From Chloroflexota bacterium (GTDB lineage: Bacteria; Chloroflexota; Anaerolineae; SpSt-313): 64,000 nucleotides of DNA. The stretch is from the NCBI GenBank assembly GCA_029553955.1, contig JAKPJZ010000096.1, forward strand, positions 1 to 64,000. The letters are read 5' to 3'. Shown in pieces: positions 24,528-32,685 of this stretch (positions are counted from its first letter, which is position 1; each line of letters opens with the position of its first letter). A program made the position numbers and the translations under genes. The notes under the pieces were generated by a model. It searched no databases, had not been told where the DNA came from, and saw nothing but the letters and a program-made list of their open reading frames with translations.

Positions 24528-24835
24528 TGCGTACTGCGTGATGCGTAATGCGTACGTCACTGCTCAGCCTGTCATTGCGAGCCGCAGCGAAGCAATCTCC
24601 GTGCCAGACATGGAGTTGCATCGCTCCGCTCGCAACCAAGGGATTGCTTCGTCGGCTGCGGCCTCCTCGCAATGACAGCAGTAGTTTCTGTGCTTGCACA
24701 TGCCGCGCGGCGGCATGGGATACTCGCAATGACAGGCCGGGCAGTTGCATGCGTACTATGTAGGGGCGCCGCAGCAACGAGGCGCTCACGCATCACGCAG
24801 TACGCATCACGCATCACGTATCACGTCACCCCCCG
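24510..24835. repeat. Family A element interrupted by a family C MITE
   Basis: The left array (ATGCGTG repeats) ends at 24555 and the core resumes at 24749 with ATGCGTACTATGTAGGGGCGCC, continuing through the right array to about 24835. Removing 24556-24756 minus one copy of ATGCGTAC restores the layout of the copy at 22681-22800. Confidence 0.85.
24556..24748. repeat. Family C MITE with 8-bp target duplication
   Basis: The ends GTCACTGCTCAGCCTGTCATTG and inverted CAATGACAGGCCGGGCAGTTGC are flanked by ATGCGTAC on both sides (24548-24555 and 24749-24756). The interior holds GCAGCGAAGCAATCTCC and a second GATTGCTTCG block. Confidence 0.85.
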
Positions 24836-24853
24836 ATTTTAAGGTTCGGGCTA

Positions 24854-24882
24854 TTGACAGAAAATGGAATCTGTTATATAAG
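24854..24882 (+). promoter_or_regulatory. Strong promoter of the zinc-ribbon gene
   Basis: TTGACA (24854-24859) and TATAAG (24877-24882) are 17 nt apart, within an unusually AT-rich stretch for this genome. Confidence 0.7.
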
Positions 24883-24941
24883 GGGGCTAGTCTATCACGT
24901 TCGGCCAGGCGCTGTGACGCGCGAAAGGAGATCTAGTTCCC

Positions 24942-25151
24942 ATGGCGAAGGAATGGGAATGCATGGAGTGCGGCTTCGTCCATGAAGGTACCCGCCCGCC
25001 CAAGCGTTGCCCAGAGTGTGGAGCCCCCAGCGAAGAGTTCGAGCTCTACGAGTACGAAGAGGACGAAGAGCTGGAGGACGAGGAGCTTTTCGAAGACGAG
25101 GAAGATTGGGAGGAAGAGGAAGAGGACCTCGAGGAAGAGGAAGAAGACTAA
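24942..25151 (+). CDS. Small rubredoxin-like zinc ribbon with acidic tail
   Basis: A 69-residue protein. Residues 7-27 form a zinc ribbon, CMECG then CPECG, similar to the rubrerythrin/rubredoxin-type knuckle. The rest is almost only Glu/Asp with a few Tyr, Phe, Leu and Trp (over 60% acidic). AAAGGAGAT precedes the start. It has a near-consensus promoter and a perfect terminator, so it is a monocistronic and probably abundant transcript. It could be a metal carrier, RNA-polymerase-interacting factor or histone-mimic-like acidic protein; no function is assigned. Confidence 0.75.
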   Translation: MAKEWECMECGFVHEGTRPPKRCPECGAPSEEFELYEYEEDEELEDEELFEDEEDWEEEEEDLEEEEED

Positions 25152-25205
25152 TCTACCCTGCTTTCCTTGTCTCTGTGCCATCATAATCCCCGATACTGCT
25201 TGATA

Positions 25206-25237
25206 GGGCACCCGCAGTGCACTGCGGGTGCCCTTTT
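25206..25237. terminator. Terminator of the zinc-ribbon gene
   Basis: A 28-bp perfect palindrome (GGGCACCCGCAGTG and its complement) is followed by TTTT. It lies between convergent genes and may serve both. Confidence 0.8.
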
Positions 25238-25251
25238 GCCTCTCTTCACAC

Positions 25252-26637
25252 CTAGTCGGCGCCCTCGATCGTCTCGGCCACGGTCGTCTCGCCCTCTCTC
25301 ACGCGATAGCTCATCGCCGAGAGCACGCGCATGGGGGTGACCCAGCGGCCAGGCTCGACCTCGGCGGCTACCGCATAGTGCCCGAGTGGCACCTGGTCGA
25401 AGAGGTAGCGGCCGTCGATGCCAGTGCGCGTGACACGGCCATAGCGCGCGCTCTCGCAGGGGTTGTCGGCGAACTCTTGGCCGGCCGCCAGCTCGGGGCA
25501 GAGCGCCACGCGCACGCCGGCCACTGGCCGCCGCTGCAGGGTCACTTTGCCGGCAAGCTGGCCGTAACGGGTGGCCGCGAGCGGCGGCAGCGCGCTAGGC
25601 CCCAGGCCGGCAATGGCCAGCGCCGACACCCGGTCATCGCCCAGGCCCGAGTTGGCTTCCTGGTAGGTGAGCCAGCGGCCCTCGTCGTAGATGGCCAGGC
25701 CAGAGCGCGTGCCGGCCCAGATGCGGCCACGCCCATCCACCGCCAGGGCGGTGGTGCGATTCGCAGGCAGGCCGGTGGTATCGTCGGCGAGGGGCAGCCA
25801 ATCCTTGCCGTCGAAGAACGAGATACCGTGGTAGAGGCCGCCGGCCAGGATGCGGCCGCTGGGGTCATCGGCGATTTGGCGCACAAAGCTGATGATGTCG
25901 AGCGGAAAGTGCTCCCACGCCGTGCCCCGCAGCACGCTGATGCCCTTCTCATGCGCGGCCCACAGCCAGCCCCGCCAGTCGATCAGCAGGCAGTCGACGA
26001 TCACCGCGCCCGGGCCGGGCTTGTCGACATGGCGGCGCCAGGCGCGGCCATCGTACGAGGCAATGCCCTCACCGGTGGCCACCCAGACTACGCCTTGCGC
26101 ATCGATGGCCAGGTCGCGCACGGTGTTGGCCCGCACCGAAGCGCCGCCGGGGAGGGGGTACTCGGTCCAGCGCCCGCCGTCGAGCATGGCGATGCCCCCA
26201 TAGTAGCCGGCCCAGATGCGTCCCTGTGGATCGATGGCCACCGCATCCTGCTCGCCGCCTGGGGCGCGCGGCAGCAGGTCGCGCAGCAGGCGGCCGTTGC
26301 AGACGCGCAGGCCCGGCGCGGCAATGGCGTTGCCCTGGCTGTCGATGGCAATGTCGCGCACAATTCCCGAGAAATCGAAGGACCTCCAGCCCGTCGCACC
26401 GAGGGTGCTCAGGCACCCCTCGCCGCCGATCCAGACGACCAGATCCGCCTGCTGCGCGGGCGGCACGGCGCTGGGCGGCGGGGTGGAGGCCGCGCCGGTT
26501 GGCGGCGCCGGTGGCGTGGGGCTGCTCGCCTGTACCGAGAGCGGCGGCGCGGGCGAGCAGCCGAGCGCAAACACGCCGGCCAGGAGTAGACCGAGGGCGC
26601 ACCGGGCGAGAGAGCAGCCATAGCGCACGTCTGGCAC
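25252..26637 (-). CDS. Beta-propeller lipoprotein (two-component-sensor-type propeller)
   Basis: A 461-residue lipoprotein with the lipobox GVFALGC near residue 27 and a PT/A-rich tether to about 65. At least five repeats of the form D-x-x-G-x-I/V-W-A-G/A-T-x-x-G-I-A follow (AIDPQGRIWAGYYGG, AIDAQGVVWVATGEG, AVDGRGRIWAGTRSG), the reg_prop ligand-binding propeller found in sensor ectodomains. A carboxypeptidase-regulatory-like beta domain (TRTGIDGRYLFDQVPLG) sits near the C-terminus. No kinase is attached, so it is a surface-binding protein rather than a complete sensor. Confidence 0.75.
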   Translation of the reverse strand: MPDVRYGCSLARCALGLLLAGVFALGCSPAPPLSVQASSPTPPAPPTGAASTPPPSAVPPAQQADLVVWIGGEGCLSTLGATGWRSFDFSGIVRDIAIDSQGNAIAAPGLRVCNGRLLRDLLPRAPGGEQDAVAIDPQGRIWAGYYGGIAMLDGGRWTEYPLPGGASVRANTVRDLAIDAQGVVWVATGEGIASYDGRAWRRHVDKPGPGAVIVDCLLIDWRGWLWAAHEKGISVLRGTAWEHFPLDIISFVRQIADDPSGRILAGGLYHGISFFDGKDWLPLADDTTGLPANRTTALAVDGRGRIWAGTRSGLAIYDEGRWLTYQEANSGLGDDRVSALAIAGLGPSALPPLAATRYGQLAGKVTLQRRPVAGVRVALCPELAAGQEFADNPCESARYGRVTRTGIDGRYLFDQVPLGHYAVAAEVEPGRWVTPMRVLSAMSYRVREGETTVAETIEGAD

Positions 26638-26727
26638 CTCCGCTTCAAGTTCTTGTTATGCAGATTATAGAGCAAGCTCACCTTTCGCGCAATGCCAACC
26701 TGTGCCGGCCCGGCAGAGCATTTCCCA

Positions 26728-26844
26728 GAACCGACGGGAGCTCTTGAACCACGAAGGCCACAAAGGGCTTTGGGTGCTTCCCTTGCCCCCTTGGTGCCCT
26801 TCGTGGTGATCGACCTCCGCCGGTTGCCGAGGATTCTGAGATAC
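26728..26844. repeat. Family F repeat (copy 1)
   Basis: ACCACGAAGGCCACAAAGGG, CCTTCGTGGTGATCGA and CCGGTTGCCGA blocks occur here and in inverted order at 28362-28474. CACGAAGG/CCTTCGTG make internal arms. It fills most of the 26638-26961 gap. Confidence 0.7.
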
Positions 26845-26961
26845 ACCTGGCCCGGCGGGCGCACTTGCGCGAATCTACACAACCCCGTATCATGCGTGCG
26901 AGGTCGTTTCCCCGATTCGTCCGCCTGGCGCGGCAACCCCGCCCCTACGCAAAGGAAGATC

Positions 26962-27327
26962 ATGCCCAAAGCCATCTGTATCCGCAGGTCCGAGGCCAAA
27001 TCGCTGGCCTTTGGCGAGCTGCAAATCTGGGACTATGAGCCCGGCCGCGACCTGAGCTCTTCGCTGGCCTTGGTGCAGGTCAAGCCGGGGGCGGCGCACG
27101 GGCGCGCCCGCTCCATCCGCTGCGACAAGTACTACTATGCCCTGAACGGCCTCGTCGAGTTCCAGCTGGGCGAGATCGAGTACTGGCTGGGCCAGGGCGA
27201 CCTGCTCATCGTGCCCAAGGGCGAGTGGTTCGACTATCGCAACGGCGGCAACGAGACGGCTACCCTGCTCCTGATGCACACGCCTCCGTTCACCATGGAC
27301 GGCGAAGAGTTCGCAGGAGAAGAGTAG
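26962..27327 (+). CDS. Small cupin-domain protein
   Basis: A 121-residue single cupin barrel starting MPKAICIRRSEAKS (AAAGGAAG upstream). Motif 1 is reduced: AHGRARSIRCDKYYYALNG carries only one of the usual histidines. Motif 2 is GDLLIVPKGEWFDYRNGG, which lacks the usual His. A canonical metal site is therefore not obvious, as in sugar-nucleotide or regulatory cupins. Function is unknown. It probably forms a unit with the Mop gene 75 nt downstream. Confidence 0.7.
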   Translation: MPKAICIRRSEAKSLAFGELQIWDYEPGRDLSSSLALVQVKPGAAHGRARSIRCDKYYYALNGLVEFQLGEIEYWLGQGDLLIVPKGEWFDYRNGGNETATLLLMHTPPFTMDGEEFAGEE

Positions 27328-27402
27328 CCGGTTGCCCGCTTCGAGGCATGGCTCTTGCTGTTGCCCCATGCGATATCAATCGCATATGGAAAGGGGGAGC
27401 AG

Positions 27403-27612
27403 ATGAGAATCAGCGCTCGGAATGTGCTGAAGGGCAAAGTCAAGCGGGTTCAGCATGGCGCCGTCAACAGCGAGGTCGTCATCGAGGTGCCTGGCGGGAC
27501 GGAGATTGTGTCGATGATCACCAAGCAGTCGGCCGAAACGCTGGGCCTCGCCGAAGGCAAAGAGGTCTATGCGGTGATCAAAGCCAGCAACGTCATGGTG
27601 GGGGTAGACTAG
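27403..27612 (+). CDS. Molybdopterin/molybdate-binding Mop (TOBE) protein
   Basis: A 69-residue protein matching a single Mop domain: RISARNVLKGKVKRV at the start, then GAVNSEVVIEVPGG, TKQSAETLGL, and a KASNVMVGVD end. Stand-alone Mop proteins bind molybdate or tungstate oxyanions in the cytoplasm and act as storage or buffering proteins. AAAGGGGGA precedes the ATG. Its TAG stop is the left CTAG end of a family B element. Confidence 0.88.
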   Translation: MRISARNVLKGKVKRVQHGAVNSEVVIEVPGGTEIVSMITKQSAETLGLAEGKEVYAVIKASNVMVGVD

Positions 27613-27750
27613 GTCGTGTTCGCAAACCCGTAGTCTAGCCCCCTTGGCCGCAGGCGGCTTCGTGGGCGTTGTTGGCGGCGAATCCGGTGCCGCGGAGACG
27701 CGAAACGGGCACAAGGCCCTAGACTACGTAGGTCTGCAAACACGCCCTAG
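27609..27750. repeat. Family B MITE exactly between two convergent stop codons
   Basis: A 142-bp element. The left CTAG (27609-27612) contains the TAG stop of the Mop gene, and the right CTAG (27747-27750) contains the TAG stop of the leftward SLOG-like gene. Inverted ends GTCGTGTTCGCAAACC are slightly diverged on the right. Without the element the two genes would share a single CTAG. Confidence 0.88.
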
Positions 27751-28277
27751 CAGAGCGTTGGCGCCAGGGCGAAAAAGCCGGCAAGGTTCTGCACAAAGTG
27801 GATATTGGCTTCGGCCATGACCTCGGGCGGGATGCCGCTGACCAACGGCCGCAGCACCACCGCAGGCGTGCGCATCCACTTGGTCCAGACGAGCTCGCCC
27901 ATGGTGCCGCAGCTCAGACCGATGACGAGCATCACGTCGGCGAGCTGGCAGATGCGCGGGTGCTGGTCGTGCCAGGTCAGGCCGTCGATGGCCAAGTCGC
28001 AGAGATAGCGGTGTGCGTCGAGCTCGATGGCGCTCGAGTCGAGCACGCCGTTGCCGCCCGAAGGAAAGAGGCCGGTCAGCCGCGGCCCGTGCGCCTCACG
28101 GTAGGCCTGGGACGCGTATACGGCGACGCCGCGATCGGGCACGACGACCAGCTCGTAGCCGCGAGCGGCGAGCTGCGCGCCCGCCTGGCGCGCCAGGTCG
28201 ACATAATCATCGGGGTTGAGGCCGGCGCTGGCGGCAACGGCAGCAATGCTGGTGGGGCCGAGCACGGCGACTTTCAC
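27747..28277 (-). CDS. SLOG/LOG-like Rossmann protein
   Basis: A 176-residue protein. The GTG start (VKVAVLGPTS) is chosen for AAGGAGG upstream; the longer frame crosses family F sequence. Features are an N-terminal beta-alpha unit, AGAQLAARGYELVVVPDRGV, and LVIGLSCGTMGELVW, which resembles the GGxGTxxE phosphate-binding loop of the LOG/SLOG superfamily, although PGG is replaced by LSC. It could bind a nucleotide derivative. It is convergent with the Mop gene. Function unassigned. Confidence 0.6.
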   Translation of the reverse strand: MKVAVLGPTSIAAVAASAGLNPDDYVDLARQAGAQLAARGYELVVVPDRGVAVYASQAYREAHGPRLTGLFPSGGNGVLDSSAIELDAHRYLCDLAIDGLTWHDQHPRICQLADVMLVIGLSCGTMGELVWTKWMRTPAVVLRPLVSGIPPEVMAEANIHFVQNLAGFFALAPTLC

Positions 28278-28361
28278 TGGCTTCCTCCTTGAGCGCTGCA
28301 GAGTCTCTGGTACGATTGTACCCGCCGTAGAGCGACGTGACAAAGGGCGACTCCGCTGCGG

Positions 28362-28474
28362 GTGTATCCCAGAATCGTCGGCAACCGACGGGGATCGATC
28401 ACCACGAAGGACACCAAGGGGGCAAGGGAGGCACCCAAAAGCCCTTTGTGGTTCAGGGGTTCTCGTCGGTTCCC
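28362..28474. repeat. Family F repeat (copy 2, inverted)
   Basis: CAGAATCGTCGGCAACCG, GATCGATCACCACGAAGG and AAAGCCCTTTGTGGTTC match the complement of 26728-26844. The two copies flank the cupin, Mop and SLOG-like genes. Confidence 0.7.
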
Positions 28475-28570
28475 GGATATCCTCCGCTGCCGCCTGCGCC
28501 TTTCGCTGGACCCCGAATTGGGCTACAATGATGCCAGACTCCAACCGAGAGGAAGGGCCGAGGGCGTCGT

Positions 28571-29311
28571 ATGGATATGAGCCGCCGGCCTGCTGCCGGC
28601 GATGAGGCGCTGCCCGGCGCCATCCCGCTGGCAGCGCCCCAGCCGATCTATCGCTACCACGCCTATCAGGGCGATACCAACAACTGCGGCCCCTACTCGG
28701 TGGCCATCGCCGCCAACGCCTACCTGGGCGAAGCACGCTGTGACCCCCTCGCCGTGGCCGGCACGATGAACGCGCTCCTGTTCAAGGCGCGCCCGCTGCC
28801 TCACTGGGTGCTCGTCCGCCTGCGGAACGGGCCGTCCTTCCCCTGGGGCATGGCCGCCTACCTTGTCGAGCGCCTGGGCGTGCCGGCACGTTGCCGCGCC
28901 TGGTGCCCCGAGGACCTCTTGTGCGGCAACCTGGCGAGTGGGCTGATCACCATCGTCTTCATCGGCGACCTGCTGCGCTGCGAGCGCGGCCGCTACCGCG
29001 GCTGGGCCCACGCCAAGGTGCTCTACGGCTCTGACCCCGAGCGTGGCTATGCCTTTGTAGACCCGGGCTATGAGCGCGATGCGCTGGACCCCTGGGCGGC
29101 GCGCGGCATCTTTTGGCAGACGCGCGAGGCCTTTCTCGCAGGCTGGCGCGGCATGCTGCGCACAGCCATCACGGTGGGCGTGCAGAGCGCCGAAGGCAGC
29201 AGTGGCGGGTCGGTCGCGTTCACTCGGCCGCCGGAGCCTCTCGCGCCTGGGCGCGGTGCGCGGCCAGCAGCGCCGGGATGGCGAGCAACTGGATCACGAT
29301 GGAAAAGATGA
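28571..29311 (+). CDS. C39-like papain-fold peptidase
   Basis: A 246-residue protein. NNCGPYSVAIAANAYLG carries the candidate nucleophile Cys39, GWAHAKVLYG the His147 and AFVDPGY the Asp164, the Cys-His-Asp layout of peptidase C39/BtrH-like folds. There is no signal peptide, so a cytoplasmic or self-processing role is possible. The last 30 residues (basic and Pro/Arg/Gly-rich) overlap the convergent MFS gene by 92 nt and look unstructured. CGAGGG six nt before the ATG supports the start. No bacteriocin precursor or ABC exporter is nearby. Confidence 0.65.
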   Translation: MDMSRRPAAGDEALPGAIPLAAPQPIYRYHAYQGDTNNCGPYSVAIAANAYLGEARCDPLAVAGTMNALLFKARPLPHWVLVRLRNGPSFPWGMAAYLVERLGVPARCRAWCPEDLLCGNLASGLITIVFIGDLLRCERGRYRGWAHAKVLYGSDPERGYAFVDPGYERDALDPWAARGIFWQTREAFLAGWRGMLRTAITVGVQSAEGSSGGSVAFTRPPEPLAPGRGARPAAPGWRATGSRWKR

Positions 29312-30464
29312 CGAGGTAGATGCGCGCCTCGTCGTAGAGCACGCCCATCAACGCGCTGCCCAGGAACCAGGCGATGCCGTAGCCGGTATGGAACAGGCCA
29401 AAGCCTGAGGCGCGCCGATCACGCGGCACCAAATCCGACACGACGGCGCGCATGATCGACTCTTGTGCGCCCATGCCAATGCCCCACAGGGCCAGGCCGG
29501 CGAGCGCCAGCGGCAGGGAGCCCAGGAACACGAGCGGCGCGAAAAAGGCTGCGAGGACGAACACGCCCAGCAGCACGCGGAAGCCCAGCGTGTCATACAG
29601 CTTGCCCAGCACCAGGGCCGCCACTGCATCCACTGCCATGGCCAGGGCGTAGCAGACGGGAATCCACTGGTCGCCGACCAGGGCCACCGCCTTAAGGTGG
29701 TAGGCCATCAAGGCGAAATCGGCAAAGCCGGCGGCGAAACAGGCCACAGCGACCAGGTAGAGGCCATACTGGCGGCTCAGCCCCTGTGTGCCGATCCTTG
29801 GCGTCTTGCTCTCCAGCTCACTGGGCCGAGGGAAAAGGAAGCGGGCCGCCAACAGCACGGCCAGGGCGAGCAGCGCCGGCGCCAACAGGAGGGCGTAGGC
29901 GTTGTGATAGCTCGCGACGTCGACGCGCCCGCCGATCTGCAGCGCCAGCGCGCCGGCAACAAGCAGCGGCCCGGTGATGGCGCCGATCTGATCCAGGGCT
30001 TCGTGCAGCCCAAAGCCGAAGCCCCTGCCCATCTGCGAGGTGGCGTAGGAGAGCATGGCATCGCGTGCCGGGTTGCGAATGCCCTTGCCGATGCGCTCCA
30101 GAAAAAGCAGCGCAATGGCGAGCTGCCACTGCCCTGCCAGGGCCATAGCCGGGATGGCCAGCATGTTGATGGCATAGCCGATGATCGTGATTGCCCAATA
30201 GCGCCGCGAGCGGTCAGCGACATAGCCGGAAAAGAAGCGAATGCCATAGCCGAGGAATTCACCCGCGCCCGCGGCCACGGCCACGGCGGTGGCGCTCGAC
30301 CCCAGGATCTGCAGGAACTGGCCGTGCAGGCTGCGCCCGCCCTCGTAGGTCATATCGGCCAAGAGGCTGACCACGCCCAGCAACACGACGAACGTGATCG
30401 CGGCGCCGCCGGCCAGCAGGGACTTGCGCGCTGTGCTGTTATTCTGGCTCACGAATGCCTCCAT
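29220..30464 (-). CDS. MFS transporter
   Basis: A 414-residue permease with about twelve helices. GYVADRSRRYWAITIIGY is the helix 2-3 loop, LERIGKGIRNPARDAML a conserved cytoplasmic stretch seen in several uncharacterised MFS proteins, and PRDRRASGFGLFHTGYGI the second-half counterpart. The N-terminus has a Ser/Asn-rich tail before helix 1. The ribosome-binding site is poor. The substrate is unknown. Confidence 0.8.
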   Translation of the reverse strand: MEAFVSQNNSTARKSLLAGGAAITFVVLLGVVSLLADMTYEGGRSLHGQFLQILGSSATAVAVAAGAGEFLGYGIRFFSGYVADRSRRYWAITIIGYAINMLAIPAMALAGQWQLAIALLFLERIGKGIRNPARDAMLSYATSQMGRGFGFGLHEALDQIGAITGPLLVAGALALQIGGRVDVASYHNAYALLLAPALLALAVLLAARFLFPRPSELESKTPRIGTQGLSRQYGLYLVAVACFAAGFADFALMAYHLKAVALVGDQWIPVCYALAMAVDAVAALVLGKLYDTLGFRVLLGVFVLAAFFAPLVFLGSLPLALAGLALWGIGMGAQESIMRAVVSDLVPRDRRASGFGLFHTGYGIAWFLGSALMGVLYDEARIYLVIFSIVIQLLAIPALLAAHRAQAREAPAAE

Positions 30465-30618
30465 CTGTCACCAATGCCTGACCTCATTGTCGGCATTCAG
30501 TGCTGCAAGTCAAAAACCGCAGTTGCCCTGGCGGCCTGTCGGAGAGCCAACTCATCCGCCCGAGCATCCTGGCGATAGTCGGGTGCCTGCTTCGCCCTTG
30601 CCCGGCTCTGGGCCAGGT

Positions 30619-30716
30619 GGGGTTTATGCGGGTTGGTTGGCCCCGCTGGCTGCCCCTGGCGCCCCCTTGGGGGCGCCAGGGGCAGCCAGCGGGGCCAACC
30701 AACCCGCATAAACCCC
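30619..30716. repeat. Family E palindrome E3 (98 bp, one central mismatch)
   Basis: GGGGTTTATGCGGGTTGG... to GGCGCCCCC, then TT, then the complement. The right flank GCACCGG...GCGGAGCGTGAAAGCCGGT is the conserved family box. It fills the gap 30465-30792, in which no gene is seen. Confidence 0.93.
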
Positions 30717-30792
30717 GCTTTAGAGTTCCGCACCGGGGTAGCGCGGAGCGTGAAAGCCGGTCGCCACCCGCAGGGCTCCCTCCTACAGACCG

Positions 30793-31950
30793 CTAGCTGC
30801 CGGCGCCAGGGGGTGGCGTGCCTGCTGCCGAGGAGTCGACGATATCCCTGACGGCCTGCTGCACCTGTGCGACCAGGCCATAGACGTTCCCCAGCTCGTC
30901 CTCAGTCAGGAATACGCCACAGAGATGCCTCTGGCGGTCAATCCAGGGTGAGAAGCCGGTGTCGCCCTGGCTGCTCAACTGGATGGCGTTTCCCTGCGCG
31001 TCCACCATGTCGCGCCAGGCGCCGAGGCCATAGCGCCGGCCATCCTGATGCATGGATAGGAGGATGGGGAGGTCATCGGTCTGGTCGCGCTCCATCTCGC
31101 GCACAGCAGCAGCAGAGAGCACCCGCTGCCCCTGGAACACACCGCCGTCGAGCAGCATCTGCAAAAAGCGGCCATAGTCGCGCAGGGTCGAGGTGACTCC
31201 GCCGCCAAGCACGGGGTTGGCGGTGGCCCCGTAGGTTGTGCTCCACATGCCGAGAGGCAGCTTGAGCTGCTCTTCGAACAGGGTGGCCCATGGCTTGCCG
31301 GTGACCGCCTCGGCCAGCCACCCGGCCACCTGAAAGCCCGCTGTGCTGTAGCAGAATGCCGTGCCCGGAGCGGCGACCAGTGGGCTGTGGACGATCTCGC
31401 CGGCGCACTGGGCGAGCGTGCCGGAGCTCTCGTCGAAGCAGGGGGAGAGGTTGGGCAGGCCCGACGTGCCCGACAGCAGTTGCCGCATCGTGATCCGCGC
31501 TTGATCGCCGTCGAGGCCGGGCAGATACCTGGCGATAGGGGCGTCGAGGGCCAGCAGGCCGTCGTCTACCAGGGCCATGATGGTGGCCGCCGTCAGCCAC
31601 TTGGTGCCCGAGGCGATGGGGACAGCCGTGTCGAGCGTATAGTTGCCGAAGGCCTGCTGATAGACGACGCGGCCATCGCGGATGAGGAGCAGGGAGGCGC
31701 CCTGCAGGGGCACGCTGGCGACCGAGTTCTCGACGAGCGTGGACAGCGGCGAAAAGTCTTTGGCTGCATCGCCGCCAGCGGGGGGCGGTTGCGGGCCGCC
31801 GCCCTGTTGGCCGCCGGGCAGGAAGGTGTAGGGGCCCACCCTGGCGCCGTCCCAACGCAGCCGCCCAACCGCGCCTGAATGGAGCAGAGCGACAAGAAGC
31901 ACAGCGACAAGGAGCAGGCCGGCCCCCAGCAACAGGCGCCTGAGGATCAT
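30793..31950 (-). CDS. Beta-lactamase-family serine hydrolase (class C / penicillin-binding type)
   Basis: A 385-residue exported protein. An N-terminal hydrophobic helix (about 5-25) and a Gly/Pro-rich tether precede the fold. The catalytic S-x-x-K is Ser114-Gly-Thr-Lys117, the Y-x-x motif is YSTAG, and a degenerate third motif QGDTGFSPW replaces HxG/KTG. ATG at 31950 follows AGGAGAGAGG. This family includes D-aminopeptidases, esterases and peptidoglycan hydrolases; antibiotic resistance should not be assumed. Confidence 0.85.
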   Translation of the reverse strand: MILRRLLLGAGLLLVAVLLVALLHSGAVGRLRWDGARVGPYTFLPGGQQGGGPQPPPAGGDAAKDFSPLSTLVENSVASVPLQGASLLLIRDGRVVYQQAFGNYTLDTAVPIASGTKWLTAATIMALVDDGLLALDAPIARYLPGLDGDQARITMRQLLSGTSGLPNLSPCFDESSGTLAQCAGEIVHSPLVAAPGTAFCYSTAGFQVAGWLAEAVTGKPWATLFEEQLKLPLGMWSTTYGATANPVLGGGVTSTLRDYGRFLQMLLDGGVFQGQRVLSAAAVREMERDQTDDLPILLSMHQDGRRYGLGAWRDMVDAQGNAIQLSSQGDTGFSPWIDRQRHLCGVFLTEDELGNVYGLVAQVQQAVRDIVDSSAAGTPPPGAGS

Positions 31951-32072
31951 CCTCTCTCCTGATGATGGCCCCCGCCGGCGGCAACGGCCGGGCGGGAGCC
32001 GGGGCTGCGCCATCATCGGCATACACCATGCCAACGGCGGCGCAGCATGTAGACGCCGGCCGCACGAAGGCC

Positions 32073-32675
32073 TTACCTCACCGTGGCCAGGGGGCGCAGT
32101 TTTTCGAGGAGGGCGGGGCCGATGCCGCGGACGCGGGCCAGGTCGTCGACGGCTGCGTATTGGCCATTGGCCTGGCGGTCTTCGACGATGCGCTGGGCGA
32201 GCACTGCGCCGATGCCGGGCAGGCTGTCGAGCTCCTGGGCCGTCGCGGTGTTGAGGTTGACTGTGCCGGCCGCGTAGAGGGCCGAGGCGGCCGCTGGTGC
32301 GGCGGCGACGGCCGCATCCATGGCCATGGCGACGGGCGTCTCACCCAGGGCTGGCACGCGGATGCGCTCGCCGTCGCGCAGCGGGGTGGCCAGGTTCAGC
32401 GCCTCCTCGTCGGCATCGGGGCGCAGGCCGCCGGCCGCACGCACGGCGTCTTTCAGGCGGCTATTCTCCGGCAGGGTATAGACGTCGGGGCGCAGCACGG
32501 CCCCGGTCACATGGACCACCACAAGCGCGGGCGTGGCCGTGGGGCGTGGGGTGGGCTCGACGATCTGGATCGACGCCTGCGCGGGCTGCCGCCAGACGAC
32601 GACGGCCCCCAGAATGATGGCAAAGGTCAGGGTAAGGACCAGGTAGCCGCGGCTCTTTTGCAGCCACGCATCCAT
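32073..32675 (-). CDS. comEA: ComEA-type competence/DNA-binding protein
   Basis: A 200-residue protein. A signal-anchor helix (about 10-28) is followed by a PT-rich spacer, an SLBB domain (VVVHVTGAVLRPDVYTL, residues about 52-110) and a C-terminal double helix-hairpin-helix (GTVNLNTATAQELDSLPGIG, then LARVRGIGPALLEKL). This is the domain order of ComEA, which binds incoming DNA outside the membrane. The second ATG is preferred because GAGGG lies 6 nt before it. No comEC is adjacent in the window. Confidence 0.88.
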   Translation of the reverse strand: MDAWLQKSRGYLVLTLTFAIILGAVVVWRQPAQASIQIVEPTPRPTATPALVVVHVTGAVLRPDVYTLPENSRLKDAVRAAGGLRPDADEEALNLATPLRDGERIRVPALGETPVAMAMDAAVAAAPAAASALYAAGTVNLNTATAQELDSLPGIGAVLAQRIVEDRQANGQYAAVDDLARVRGIGPALLEKLRPLATVR

Positions 32676-32685
32676 CGCCATCCCT

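Noticed and set aside
30793-31950. An antibiotic-resistance beta-lactamase
   Set aside because: The S-x-x-K family includes many esterases and peptidases, and the third motif is degenerate.
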